Assembly (NCBI GenBank): GCA_035532415.1 | Contig: DATKRB010000006.1 | Span: 1-64,000, forward strand | Length of the DNA: 64,000 bases | Source of the DNA: DATKRB01 sp035532415 | Lineage (GTDB): Bacteria > Actinomycetota > Acidimicrobiia > Acidimicrobiales > RAAP-2 | Direction: 5' to 3' | Shown here: one piece after another, positions 42,131-50,801 of the stretch | Position numbering within the stretch: position 1 is the first letter of the stretch | Layout of the letters: the number at the start of each line of letters is the position of its first letter | Notes under the pieces: generated by a model | What the model was told of the DNA's origin: nothing | What the model saw: only the letters and a program-made list of their open reading frames with translations | Database searches by the model: none | Program-made: the position numbers and the translations under genes

Positions 42131-44020
42131 TCAGGTCCGGTCCAGCCCAAGCTGGGACAGGGCGTCGACGAGCCGCCGGTTCTCGGCCCCTGTGCGCGAG
42201 GCGATGCGCAGGTAGCGATCGGCCTCAGGCATTGTCTTCGACGCGCAATCCTTGATCAGGATGCTGTGTTCGACGTACAGCCTTCGAACCAGCGCCGGCC
42301 CCGTTGGACCGGGTGCGGTGATCTTACAGAACACGAAATTGGCGTCGGGCCGGAATGGAGCCAGGCCTGGCAGCTCGCGAAGGGAGCGGTAGAGCTCCTG
42401 ACAGGTGTCGCGCACCACCTCACAACTGGCTGCGAGCTCACTCCTGTAGCGGCCCACCCGACGAAGAAAGGACTCCGCCACGCCGTTCAGGTTCCAGATG
42501 GGTAGATGGGCACGAACGGCAGCTGCGAAACAGCGGTCGGCGGTGAGGAGGTAGCCGATGCGTAGGCCGGCGATGCCGAATACCTTGCTCATGCTCTTGA
42601 TGATGACCAGGTTGGGGTGATTGGCAATGTCGCCCTCGACGCTGGCCGACCGGCCGGCGCGGGAGAACTCGATGAATGACTCATCCACGATCAGCCGGCA
42701 CCCATGCTCCGCTAGGCGGAGGGCCAGTTTCAGGACTGCCTGGCGATCGACCGAGAGGGCCGTCGGGTTGTTGGGGGTGACGATGACGACGACGTTGGAG
42801 CCCGCCCGCCGCGCCGACTCAGCGAAAGCGTCGAGGTCGAGCTCGAAAGTCACCGGGTCGAGCGCTACCCTGTCGACCTGCTCGGCTCGCAATACGTTCT
42901 CGTACTCGTTGAAGGAGGGGACGGGGATAGTCATCTTTTCGATGAAGTGCTGGCCCAGCACCTTGATCAGCTCAGCGGCCCCGTTGCCCACGACGATGGT
43001 CGCCGGGTCGGTCGCTGTCCATTTGGCGACGAGGCGGTCGAGCTCCAACTGGCCAACCGGGTAATTGCTGACGATGTCGGGTAGCTCGTCGCGGAGGTCG
43101 CTGAGTAGGGCGGGCGGAGGGAAGTGCAGGTTGTAAAGGTAGGAGTGGTCGGCGACGCCGTAACGCCAGTACGACCCATGCAGTGACTTGAGGCGATCGA
43201 ACTGCCGTTCACGGCTCAGGAATATGAATTCGGCCGCCTCGAGGTCGCGGTAATCGTCGAGCTCATACCACCGGCTGGCCGACACGTCGACCGCGGCGAG
43301 GTCCGGCAATGACCCGTCGGCCACGAGATCCCGGAACACCGTCTCGTAGTAGGCTTGCACGTTGCCGCCTTCTACTTGGCGGCACAGTTCAGGCAAGATC
43401 TTGGTACGCAGTACCTCGGCCCGTAGGAGATAGATGTTGACCGTCTTTTGAGCATCCTTGCCGGTGAGGAGCCCGTCCAGCTCGGCGCCCAGAATGAAGG
43501 CGGTGACGAAGCCGTTGTCGTCGTGACGCACGACGGTGCCCGAGAAGTTGGCGTTGTTGGGGGCCACGGCCATACTGCTGCCGGGCTGCCCTCGCAAGCG
43601 CATCACGACTGCACGATCGAAGAGGATGTCGCCCTCGAGCAAGAGAATGTCCTCGTCGCAGTAACGGCGAGCGTCCCACAGCGAGCGAATGTTATTGGTC
43701 GTGTCGAACGACGGGGCATCGACGTACTCGATGTCGATCCCGGCGAACCTGTGCCCTATCCTCCGGCGGACCTGGGCCGCTTCGTAGCCGACCACGATGA
43801 TGGCTTCGGTCACCCCAGCGGAGGCCAGCACCCGGAGCGAGCGGAACAGGATCGGGACCCCGTTCACCTCGACGAGGCACTTGGGTACGTAGGCGGTGAG
43901 AGGCAGCATCCGCTGGCCAAGGCCCGCAGCGAGGATGAGCGCTCGGCGCACGGGCAACGACCCCGCCGAAAGGTTCCCTGGGACGGGCTCCTGCGCGGCA
44001 ACCCCCACCGTCTGCGTCAC
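42131..44020 (-). CDS. Fused nucleotidyltransferase (phosphocholine cytidylyltransferase-like) and class I/II aminotransferase-fold enzyme
   Basis: The protein has 629 residues from GTG 44020, preceded by GGAGG at 6 bases. Residues about 20-260 are an NTP-transferase: ALILAAGLGQRMLPLTAYVP, KCLVEVNGVPILFRSL, TTNNIRSLWDARRYC, DILLLEGDILFD and KTVNIYLLRAEVL. This pattern matches LicC/PntC cytidylyltransferases. Residues about 285-629 are a PLP enzyme of the HisC/CobD type: IVVGNGAAELIKVLG, IVTPNNPTALSVDRQ, CRLIVDESFIEFSRAG (PLP Asp), IIKSMSKVFGIAGLRIGYLL (PLP Lys) and YLRIASRTGAENRRL (carboxylate Arg). It probably makes an amino-alcohol phosphate or phosphonate and activates it with CTP for the downstream CDP-alcohol transferase. 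Similar fusions are known in phosphonate and phospho-amino-alcohol pathways; which one applies cannot be read here. Confidence 0.88.
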   Translation of the reverse strand: MTQTVGVAAQEPVPGNLSAGSLPVRRALILAAGLGQRMLPLTAYVPKCLVEVNGVPILFRSLRVLASAGVTEAIIVVGYEAAQVRRRIGHRFAGIDIEYVDAPSFDTTNNIRSLWDARRYCDEDILLLEGDILFDRAVVMRLRGQPGSSMAVAPNNANFSGTVVRHDDNGFVTAFILGAELDGLLTGKDAQKTVNIYLLRAEVLRTKILPELCRQVEGGNVQAYYETVFRDLVADGSLPDLAAVDVSASRWYELDDYRDLEAAEFIFLSRERQFDRLKSLHGSYWRYGVADHSYLYNLHFPPPALLSDLRDELPDIVSNYPVGQLELDRLVAKWTATDPATIVVGNGAAELIKVLGQHFIEKMTIPVPSFNEYENVLRAEQVDRVALDPVTFELDLDAFAESARRAGSNVVVIVTPNNPTALSVDRQAVLKLALRLAEHGCRLIVDESFIEFSRAGRSASVEGDIANHPNLVIIKSMSKVFGIAGLRIGYLLTADRCFAAAVRAHLPIWNLNGVAESFLRRVGRYRSELAASCEVVRDTCQELYRSLRELPGLAPFRPDANFVFCKITAPGPTGPALVRRLYVEHSILIKDCASKTMPEADRYLRIASRTGAENRRLVDALSQLGLDRT

Positions 44021-44217
44021 TACAAGCCTCCACGCCTCTCGATGGCCACGTCGACATCCAATGCGCCAACAGTTCAACGAACATTGAAGGAACGGCGGCG
44101 CACAATCAAAGGACGAGAGGATCTCTGTCGACCGTCCGCATCGACTTTACCAAAAGTTCGCGTGACCTTCACCCGGCGTTCACGAGCCGAGATACTGCGA
44201 CGCCAGGTCAGCAACGC

Positions 44218-44223
44218 TAAAAT
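44218..44223 (+). promoter_or_regulatory. Candidate -10 element for methyltransferase gene
   Basis: TAAAAT lies 8 bases before GTG 44232, which has no ribosome site, again consistent with a leaderless transcript. No good -35 element is visible. The 211-base region also serves the divergent gene at 44020. Confidence 0.3.
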
Positions 44224-44231
44224 CTCATAAA

Positions 44232-45077
44232 GTGTCGATTCATCGAAGTGATGATCGTCTCCTGGACTACGAGGTCGTGCGCGCCTACTGGGAGGAAGCG
44301 GCCCAGGATGCCGAATCGGCTTCGTACATGGCCCATGAGCAGGGCCTCCCCAGCGACTGCGTCGAGCATCGGTTCGCGCTCGAGCGGGCGGTGGTCGACC
44401 GATGGTTTGCCGGACTGGGACCCACGTCCTCGGTGCTCGACCTCGGATGCGGCGCCGGGGCGTGGACAGAGCTGTTTGCGCAGCGCTACGGACGAGTCGT
44501 CGGCGTGGACACAAGCGTCGGCATGCTGGCCGCAGCCCGGCGGCGACTGGCCGGGCAGGGCAACGTCGAACTGGTGCGGGGGGAGGCCCTGACCGTCGCC
44601 CTCGACGGTGATTTCCAAGGCGTCCTTCTCGGAGGACTGCTGATGTACCTCGATCGAGCTGACGCTGTGGCACTGCTCGTCCGCCTCGGCCAGCTGGCAC
44701 CAAATGGTCGGATCATCATGCGGGAATCGGGGATTCGCGCCGGTGTAGAGGTACGGACCGGCACATATCAGGTGGTATACCGGTCACTGAAGGAGTACGA
44801 AGCCATGGCTGCCGAGGCCGCCATGCGCGTCGTTGCCGTCGAGCGCAACCGGGGCTACGAGCACATGGAGGTCGCTGTCGCTCTGGTTAACCTGATTCGA
44901 CGCTTTCCGCCACTCGCCCGGCGTGATGCGGCCGTAGTTGGTGGCCCACTTTGGCGCCTTCTGCGGGCCACGGCGCCTGTCACTCTTGAGCTGGTTCCCC
45001 GAGCCGTCGGCGCCGTCGGCCTCGGCTGGCCCCATCTGACCAACCACTTCCTTCTCCTCGAATCGGCCCGTGATTGA
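44232..45077 (+). CDS. SAM-dependent class I methyltransferase
   Basis: This 281-residue protein starts at GTG 44232. The SAM site is motif I, SSVLDLGCGAGAWTELFAQR, followed by VVGVDTSVGMLAAARRRL and ADAVALLVRLGQLAPNGRII. The N-terminal helix (YEVVRAYWEEAAQDAESASY) and C-terminal region (TAPVTLELVPRAVGAVGLGW, HLTNHFLLLESARD) complete the fold. It is transcribed divergently from the NTase-aminotransferase and CDP-alcohol transferase genes. An N-methylation of the amino head group is a reasonable proposal, but the sequence does not show the substrate. Confidence 0.85.
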   Translation: MSIHRSDDRLLDYEVVRAYWEEAAQDAESASYMAHEQGLPSDCVEHRFALERAVVDRWFAGLGPTSSVLDLGCGAGAWTELFAQRYGRVVGVDTSVGMLAAARRRLAGQGNVELVRGEALTVALDGDFQGVLLGGLLMYLDRADAVALLVRLGQLAPNGRIIMRESGIRAGVEVRTGTYQVVYRSLKEYEAMAAEAAMRVVAVERNRGYEHMEVAVALVNLIRRFPPLARRDAAVVGGPLWRLLRATAPVTLELVPRAVGAVGLGWPHLTNHFLLLESARD

Positions 45078-45392
45078 CGGCCAGCGGGCGGTCTGGGTTC
45101 CGCGTTCGTCTGACCGAGCACGTCGGCGATCGACACTGAGATCGGTCACCATGGCGCCCAGGCAGTGGGCGCCATGCCCGAGGTGTAGAGCACCAACATC
45201 TGCATCAGGGTCTGCCCAGGCTCCGGATGCGGAACCGAGAGAACGGCTCGATCGACACTCCCGGGCGTGAACTGCGGAAGGTCCTTCAACCGCCCAGGTT
45301 CATAACACCGACCTTGTCCAGCGCTATGAGCACTGGCTCGCCCATGCTGGAGACGGAGTCGCCAAACGAGCAGCTTGACAAACATAGGAGCA
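45078..45392. other. Intergenic region with no recognised gene
   Basis: These 315 bases lie between the methyltransferase and the desaturase remnant. A minus-strand open frame of 79 codons (45146-45385) has no motif I know; it may be unrelated debris downstream of the broken desaturase. Confidence 0.4.
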
Positions 45393-45617
45393 TCAGAGGG
45401 CGGTGAAGACCATGAGGCCCTCTCCTATGTCGGGGTCGCGACCGACCTGGGTGGGGTATGCGTGATGGGCGTCATGTTTGGGAACCCACCCGCCGAAGCT
45501 CATGCCGATCACCGCGTTGCCGACAGTCAGCCCGAGCAGCCGATTGGCCCGGCGGGACCGAAAGACTTGCTGGTGGCCCGCGTCATGGCCGAGGAAGCAA
45601 ACGCCAAGAGTTGTCAT
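45393..45617 (-). pseudogene. Fatty acid desaturase fragment
   Basis: The 74-residue reading TTLGVCFLGHDAGHQQVFRS, RANRLLGLTVGNAVIGMSFG and WVPKHDAHHAYPTQVGRDPD contains two of the three His boxes of membrane desaturases (HDAGH and HDAHH). The N-terminal membrane segments and the third His box are absent, so only the core of a roughly 350-residue enzyme remains. Confidence 0.7.
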
Positions 45618-45885
45618 TGGATCACGTCATGATACTTCTCCGGTCGAGCCGGGCGTCAGTGTGGCGACCCCGGTGCGACGTCGAATGGGATCTCACCGTG
45701 GGCGAACTGTCCGCACACCGAGCACTCGCACCAGGCCACGGCCGGAAAGAGTGACGGGGCCGCGGTTCGCGGCCTGTGCCGCCGAGCTAAGCCGCTCAGT
45801 CGAAGTGTCACACTCGGGGAGTTCTCGGCCGCGCTGCGATACGGGGCGGTCGGTAGCCTACGGGGCGGTCGATAGCATCGATCAG
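45618..45885. other. Intergenic region upstream of the aquaporin gene
   Basis: This 268-base stretch has no supported gene. The aquaporin frame is open through it from 45478, but the translation (RPRPERVTGPRFAACAAELS) is not protein-like. Confidence 0.4.
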
Positions 45886-46728
45886 ATGGCCGCCGGGACT
45901 GCTTCGAGGGTGCCCGGGCGGGCCGGCGGCGAGATCACCGGGACCGGTGCCCAGGGCGGTTGGCACTGGACCGAGTGGACGTGTGAGCTCGTCGGCACGG
46001 CGCTGCTCCTCTTCGGTGGGCTGTCCGCCGTGTGCCTGGACTTCGCGCCAGGCAGCCCGGTTGCGTCGGTGGTGCCCGACCACTCCGCTCGGCTGTTGAT
46101 CACCGGACTGCTCTTCGCGGGTACCGGTTCGCTCGTGGCGGTGAGTCCTCTCGGTCGTCGTTCCGGCGCCCACCTCAACCCGTCGGTGACCCTGGCCTTC
46201 TGGCGGCGAGGCCACATGCATTCACACGATCTGGCCGGCTACACCGTGGCCCAGGTCGCCGGGGCCTTCACCGGAACGGCGCTGGTGCGCTGGTGGTGGG
46301 GCACGAAGGCCCGGGCCGTCGATCTTGGGGTGACCCAGCCCGGCCACGGCATCGGTGCCGCCGCCGTCGGGATCGAGGCGTTGATGACACTGATGCTTGT
46401 AGTCGGCATTCTTGTCATGGTCTCGTCCCCGAGGACGGCTCGTTGGACGCCGTTGCTGGTCTGGATCCTCGTCGCTGTGCTGGTCTGGCAGGGGGCACCC
46501 TGGACCGGGACGTCGCTCAACCCGGCCCGCAGCCTGGCGCCGGCCCTGCTCGCGCCCAACGCCGCCAGCCTGTGGGTCTACCTCGTCGGTCCGCTGGCCG
46601 GTTCGCTTCTGGCCGTCGCTGCGTTCGGCGCCCTGCCCGGGCTCGAGACCCGCACGGCGAAGCTGTTCCACGACCCGCGCTACCCGTCGACGATGGCGAC
46701 CACGCTACCGGTTGGTCGCCGCTCTTGA
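45886..46728 (+). CDS. Aquaporin/MIP-family channel
   Basis: This 280-residue six-helix channel for water or small neutral solutes starts at ATG 45886; the open frame upstream is not protein-like. The two half-helix signatures are SGAHLNPSVTLAFW (NPS, replacing the first NPA) and TGTSLNPARSLAPALLAP (NPA). The helices include WTCELVGTALLLFGGLSAVC, LLITGLLFAGTGSLVAV, AVGIEALMTLMLVVGILVMV and LVWILVAVLVWQGAPWTG. Selectivity residues cannot be assigned safely by eye. It is convergent with the glycosidase gene (20 bases between the stops), and no operon partner is evident. Confidence 0.9.
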   Translation: MAAGTASRVPGRAGGEITGTGAQGGWHWTEWTCELVGTALLLFGGLSAVCLDFAPGSPVASVVPDHSARLLITGLLFAGTGSLVAVSPLGRRSGAHLNPSVTLAFWRRGHMHSHDLAGYTVAQVAGAFTGTALVRWWWGTKARAVDLGVTQPGHGIGAAAVGIEALMTLMLVVGILVMVSSPRTARWTPLLVWILVAVLVWQGAPWTGTSLNPARSLAPALLAPNAASLWVYLVGPLAGSLLAVAAFGALPGLETRTAKLFHDPRYPSTMATTLPVGRRS

Positions 46729-46748
46729 CGGGCCACGGCTCGTGCTCG

Positions 46749-48926
46749 TCACGGCTCGAGGTCGACCTCGAGCGGGGCGCCGCGCACTTCCTCGACGTCG
46801 AGCTCGTGGGCACCGTCAGCGCGGCGGAGGACCCGGAGATCGACCTCCGCCTGCCCGACCGTGAGGTTGTGCACCGACACTTCGGGAAGCCACTCGGGCA
46901 ACGCTGGCCGGACCCGCAACCGACCTGCCGGCGCATCCGCCTCCAGGCCGAGCAGGGTGGCCATAAGGTGCGTCACGGCTCCCGCTGCCCACGCCTGAGG
47001 CACGTTGGCCCCCAGGTACTGAACCGGGAACGAGCCGGCGTCGCGCTCCAGGCCGGCGAAGAGCTCGGGTAGGCGGTGGCCGGCGAAGCGTTCGGCGGCG
47101 TCGAACAGGCCCTGCGCCACCTGATGGGCCTCACCGTCGAGCCCGTAGGCCCGGAACCCCGCCGCAGCGAATGTGTTGTCGTGGGGCCAGACCGAGCCGA
47201 CCTGGTACGAGAACGGGTTGTAGGCCACATGTGCAGCCGACAGTGTGCGAATCCCCCAGCCGGACCACATGTCGGGTGCCAGCAGCCGGCGGGCCACTCT
47301 CCGGGCCCGGTCGGCGTCGACGACACGTAGCCACAGCAAGTGGCCAGGGTTCGAGGCCACCGAGGCGATGGGCCTCTTGTCCCCGTCCAGGCCGAGATAG
47401 TACGTCCCCTCCTCCTCCCACCAGAACCGGGCCTCCAGCTGATCGGCCAGCCTGTCGGCCTCGTCGCGCAGGCGGGTGGCCGCGGTCTGGTCGCGGTAGA
47501 CCTCCTCGAGCACCGACGCCCAGGAACGCTTGGCCGCCACAACCAGACCCTGGTGCTCGCAGAGGGCGATCGGCAGCTTGGAGACGATGCCTTCGGCGTC
47601 CACGACGGCGTCGCCCGAGTCCTTCCATCCCTGGTTGTAGTACCCGCCAACGGCTGCGCGGGTCCGGTATTCCTGCAGCCCGTCACCGTCGATGTCGCCG
47701 TCGGTGTCGATCCACGACAGCGCCCGCTCCACGTGGGGGCGAGCCTGATCGAGTGCCTCGCGATCCGCGTGCCAGCGCCAGGCCTCGGCCGCTACCAGCA
47801 CGTAGAGCGTCGTCGCCTCGTGAGTCCCGTAGTAGGGAGTGTGGGGGATGAGGTGGAGGGTGGCCAGCTCGCCATGGCGCACCTCGTGCTCGATCTTGCC
47901 CGGCTGCATGTCCCTGCGATCGTCATAGCTGTCGGCCTGCAGAGTCCCGAGAGCGCGCAAGCTGCCCAACGCGAAGCGTGGCGACAGCGCCAGGGTCTGG
48001 TAGGAGACGGTCAGGGCGTCACGGCCGAACAGGCTGACGAACCAGGGGATGCCGGCCGCCGGTACCCACGCGTCGGGGTCGCCCGCCGCCGCACCGCTCT
48101 TGGCCAGCTCGTCGTGGCGGTGCATTCGCATGCCGGCAAGATCGTCGACTGCCTGGCGAACCGTGCTGTTCACCGAGGCGTCATTGGAGGAGAATTGGCT
48201 TGCCATGGCAACCCACGCCTGCCGGGCCTCGTCGTGCTTGCTGTCCCCGCCGAGAAGTTGGTGGCAAGGCCGTCGGCTCCTCGAAGGGTCCCGCCCCTCG
48301 ATGTCCGGCGTCCAGAACAGGCAGGTGTGCCAACTGGCGCCAGGATCGAGCTCGACGCGGAAGGTCAGTCCACCGTTGGCGAACCCCGGCGACGAGTCCG
48401 CCCGGTCGACCTCGAGCACGATCGATCGGCGAAACTCTCCGTTCTCGTAAACGGTGACCAGGCGACCGGCCTGCTGGTCCCACGTGCTGGAGAGTGATCC
48501 GCGGTGGATGTGGCGGTGGTTCTTCACGTCGAACAGGTCGGCGAAGTCCGACTCGATGCTCACCTCGAGCTCGACCACGACCCGTTGGCGGGCATAACTC
48601 GTGAGGTCGTAGTCCTCGTGAATGCCGTGGCCGATCGTGCGGTCGAGGCGGAGATGCAGGCAGTGCTCGTCCAGTGGCTCGCCGTCAGCGCCGACGACGG
48701 CCGGGTTGGTGAATTCGAATCGGGCCGAGTGGTCACGCACGGCGGCCGCGTTGAACAGCACGGGTCGCTCGCCGCATACTTTCAGCCGGTAGCCCGAGAC
48801 CAGTCGAGTGTCAGCGGTGAAGTAGCCCTGCTCCTTGGTGCTCGACATCTCGGCTGATTGCTCGCAGACCATCACCTCGTCGTCGAAGTGGATGGTGACA
48901 GCGGGCGGTCCGACCGACACTTCCAT
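46749..48926 (-). CDS. Glycogen-debranching-type amylo-alpha-1,6-glucosidase family protein
   Basis: This 725-residue cytosolic protein starts at ATG 48926 with GGAGGAGG upstream. Residues about 10-200 form the N-terminal beta-rich GDE domain (STKEQGYFTADTRLVSGYRL, DYDLTSYARQRVVVELEVSI, ADLFDVKNHRHIHRGSLSST). Residues about 270-700 form an (alpha/alpha)6 barrel: IPWFVSLFGRDALTVSYQTL with the usual FGRD motif, YYGTHEATTLYVLVAAEAWR, NQGWKDSGDAVVDAEGIVSK and YQVGSVWPHDNTFAAAGFRA. Proteins with this layout are usually annotated as glycogen debranching enzymes, though many may act on other alpha-glucosides. No other glycogen genes are nearby. Confidence 0.9.
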   Translation of the reverse strand: MEVSVGPPAVTIHFDDEVMVCEQSAEMSSTKEQGYFTADTRLVSGYRLKVCGERPVLFNAAAVRDHSARFEFTNPAVVGADGEPLDEHCLHLRLDRTIGHGIHEDYDLTSYARQRVVVELEVSIESDFADLFDVKNHRHIHRGSLSSTWDQQAGRLVTVYENGEFRRSIVLEVDRADSSPGFANGGLTFRVELDPGASWHTCLFWTPDIEGRDPSRSRRPCHQLLGGDSKHDEARQAWVAMASQFSSNDASVNSTVRQAVDDLAGMRMHRHDELAKSGAAAGDPDAWVPAAGIPWFVSLFGRDALTVSYQTLALSPRFALGSLRALGTLQADSYDDRRDMQPGKIEHEVRHGELATLHLIPHTPYYGTHEATTLYVLVAAEAWRWHADREALDQARPHVERALSWIDTDGDIDGDGLQEYRTRAAVGGYYNQGWKDSGDAVVDAEGIVSKLPIALCEHQGLVVAAKRSWASVLEEVYRDQTAATRLRDEADRLADQLEARFWWEEEGTYYLGLDGDKRPIASVASNPGHLLWLRVVDADRARRVARRLLAPDMWSGWGIRTLSAAHVAYNPFSYQVGSVWPHDNTFAAAGFRAYGLDGEAHQVAQGLFDAAERFAGHRLPELFAGLERDAGSFPVQYLGANVPQAWAAGAVTHLMATLLGLEADAPAGRLRVRPALPEWLPEVSVHNLTVGQAEVDLRVLRRADGAHELDVEEVRGAPLEVDLEP

Positions 48927-49131
48927 GGGTTACCTCCTCCGATCGGCACTACCCGGCTCTGTGACAGAGATAGACCGGCTTGGGTCCGAGCCATTCGTCC
49001 CCGACGATAGGCGGTGCCGCCGCGAATGGGAGGTACTCCGGAAGCACGCGGGCGGGCGGCCACGCAACGCCGGGCTGTCCGGGTTGGGCCACCGCGACTG
49101 ATCGACGGATCCGGCGTTATAAATTGCGGGC

Positions 49132-49914
49132 ATGCCGACGGCGAGCGAGCACGAGACCCTCGTCATGAAGCTCTCGTCCGCCGGATTCGTCGCGGCGGAA
49201 GAGGAGGTGGAGGAGCTCCTCGCATCTGCGGCCGGCGATAGCGGTCGTCTCGATTCGCTCGTCGGCCGCCGCCTGGCGGGCGAGCCGCTTGCCTGGATCA
49301 CCGGGAGCATCCGCTTCTGCGGCGTGAAGATCCGGGTCGACCCCGGCGTGTACGTGCCGCGTTGGCAGAGCGAGCCGCTTGCGCGCCGTGCCTGCGAGCT
49401 CTTGCCTGCGAACGGCACGGCGATCGATCTCTGCACCGGAGCCGGAGCGATGGCCAAGGCCCTGACCACGGCCCGCCCCAGCGCCCGCGTCGTGGCGTCC
49501 GATGTCGACGAGCGCGCCGTCGCCTGCGCGACGGCGAACGGCGTTGAGGCCTACTGCGGTGATCTCTTCTCCCCGCTGCCGCGCTCGCTCCAGGGCCGCG
49601 TCGACGTCGTCGTCGGCATCGTGCCCTATGTGCCGACGCCGGCGCTGTCGCTCCTACCGCGCGACACCCTGGTGTTCGAGTCGCCGCTCTCCTACGACGG
49701 TGGCCCCGACGGCACCGTCGTGCTCCGGCGCGTCCTGACCGAAGGCCTCCGCCTCCTCCGGCGCGGCGGCGCGCTCCTGCTCGAGCTGGGAGGTGAGCAG
49801 GCCGACGCCCTCGGCGGCGACCTGGACCGCCTCGGCTACGTCGACGTCACGGCACTTGTCGACGAGGACGGTGACGTCCGCGGCATCGAGGCGACGGCTG
49901 AGGGGCGGCGCTGA
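49132..49914 (+). CDS. HemK/PrmC-like methyltransferase with altered NPPY motif
   Basis: This 260-residue protein starts at ATG 49132. It has the N-terminal helical domain (EELLASAAGDSGRLDSLVGR) and the linker RRLAGEPLAWITGSIRFCGV of PrmC-type methyltransferases. The SAM motif is GTAIDLCTGAGAMAKALTTA. Motif IV, normally NPPY, reads VGIVPYVPTPALSLL, so the Asn and first Pro that hold the glutamine side chain are missing. It belongs to the actinobacterial N5-glutamine methyltransferase-like group, but release-factor methylation is doubtful. It is an isolated gene, 27 bases from the convergent nitroreductase. Confidence 0.82.
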   Translation: MPTASEHETLVMKLSSAGFVAAEEEVEELLASAAGDSGRLDSLVGRRLAGEPLAWITGSIRFCGVKIRVDPGVYVPRWQSEPLARRACELLPANGTAIDLCTGAGAMAKALTTARPSARVVASDVDERAVACATANGVEAYCGDLFSPLPRSLQGRVDVVVGIVPYVPTPALSLLPRDTLVFESPLSYDGGPDGTVVLRRVLTEGLRLLRRGGALLLELGGEQADALGGDLDRLGYVDVTALVDEDGDVRGIEATAEGRR

Positions 49915-49941
49915 CAGGTGGCGACCCTCAGCCGTCCCGGG

Positions 49942-50580
49942 TCAACGGTGGTGACCCCACTCGTCCCAGAAGGTGACCTCCTCCGCCGGCGTGCGCGAGG
50001 CAGGCCTGAAGTTGTCCGTGAGGGTGTGGGCGACCGGGATGAGCCCGACCTGGGTGACGCCATCGGGGATCCCGAGGATCTCCGCCGCCTCCTTCTCGTA
50101 CACGAGGTGGAGGGAGGTCCACGCCGAACCCAGACCGCGTGAGCGGAGCGCCAACATGAAGCTCCAGACCGCGGGGTGGATCGAGCCATAAAAGGAGGAG
50201 GCGGCCACGTTGGAGGTGAGGTCCACCTGTCCGAGGAGGCAGGGGATCACGTGCACCGGTACCCGGTCCAACGTGTCCGCGAGCCAGCTGGCGCTCGCGT
50301 ACACGCGAGACGTCGTGGGATCGGACTCCCGTGCCCGCTCTGCTCGACGGGCGAACCGGCCGCCGTCGGCGAGCCGGTAGAGATCCGCGAGCCGGCCGCG
50401 CTTCGCGGGATCGGTGACCACGACCCAGCGCCAGCCCTGCGTGTTGCCGCCGGTCGGCGCCTGAACGGCGAGCCGAAGGCACTCGACGATGAGCTCCGGC
50501 TCGACCGGCCGATTGAGATCGAGCTTCCGCCGTACCGAGCGCGTCGTCGAGAGAAGGTGGTCGGTCGCCGAAAGGTCCAT
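49942..50580 (-). CDS. Nitroreductase-family FMN oxidoreductase
   Basis: This 212-residue protein starts at ATG 50580 (an ATG at 50673 would add 31 residues). FMN-binding elements: STTRSVRRKLDLNRPVEPEL (Arg-Ser-x-Arg), LAVQAPTGGNTQGWRWVVVT and SRGLGSAWTSLHLVYEKEAA with a conserved Gly pair. The C-terminus is PAEEVTFWDEWGHHR. It reduces nitro groups, quinones or enones using NAD(P)H in family members; the substrate here is unknown. The likely start lacks a strong ribosome site. Confidence 0.85.
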   Translation of the reverse strand: MDLSATDHLLSTTRSVRRKLDLNRPVEPELIVECLRLAVQAPTGGNTQGWRWVVVTDPAKRGRLADLYRLADGGRFARRAERARESDPTTSRVYASASWLADTLDRVPVHVIPCLLGQVDLTSNVAASSFYGSIHPAVWSFMLALRSRGLGSAWTSLHLVYEKEAAEILGIPDGVTQVGLIPVAHTLTDNFRPASRTPAEEVTFWDEWGHHR

Positions 50581-50801
50581 GCGGCATTCGTACCCGAGGA
50601 TGCCGGCGTGCGCAATCCTCCGGTTGGGAACGAGGCCCGACTGCCCGAGGTGTTCACTCGCTCGAGACCGCAAGCTGCGATAGACATCCCAGATGCCCGG
50701 GCCCGGTTGACGGCGGTCCGAGATCTGCCTCGGCGCTGGTGGGCAACGGGACGGGTGGTAGCGGGACCGGAGAGGGCCGCAGACATGGAGGTTCCACCGG
50801 G

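Noticed and set aside
42131..44020. Naming the fusion a 2-aminoethylphosphonate transaminase/cytidylyltransferase outright
   Set aside because: The domain order fits PntC-type fusions, but no PEP mutase or phosphonopyruvate decarboxylase is present and the PLP domain resembles HisC/CobD. Phosphonate chemistry is only one option.
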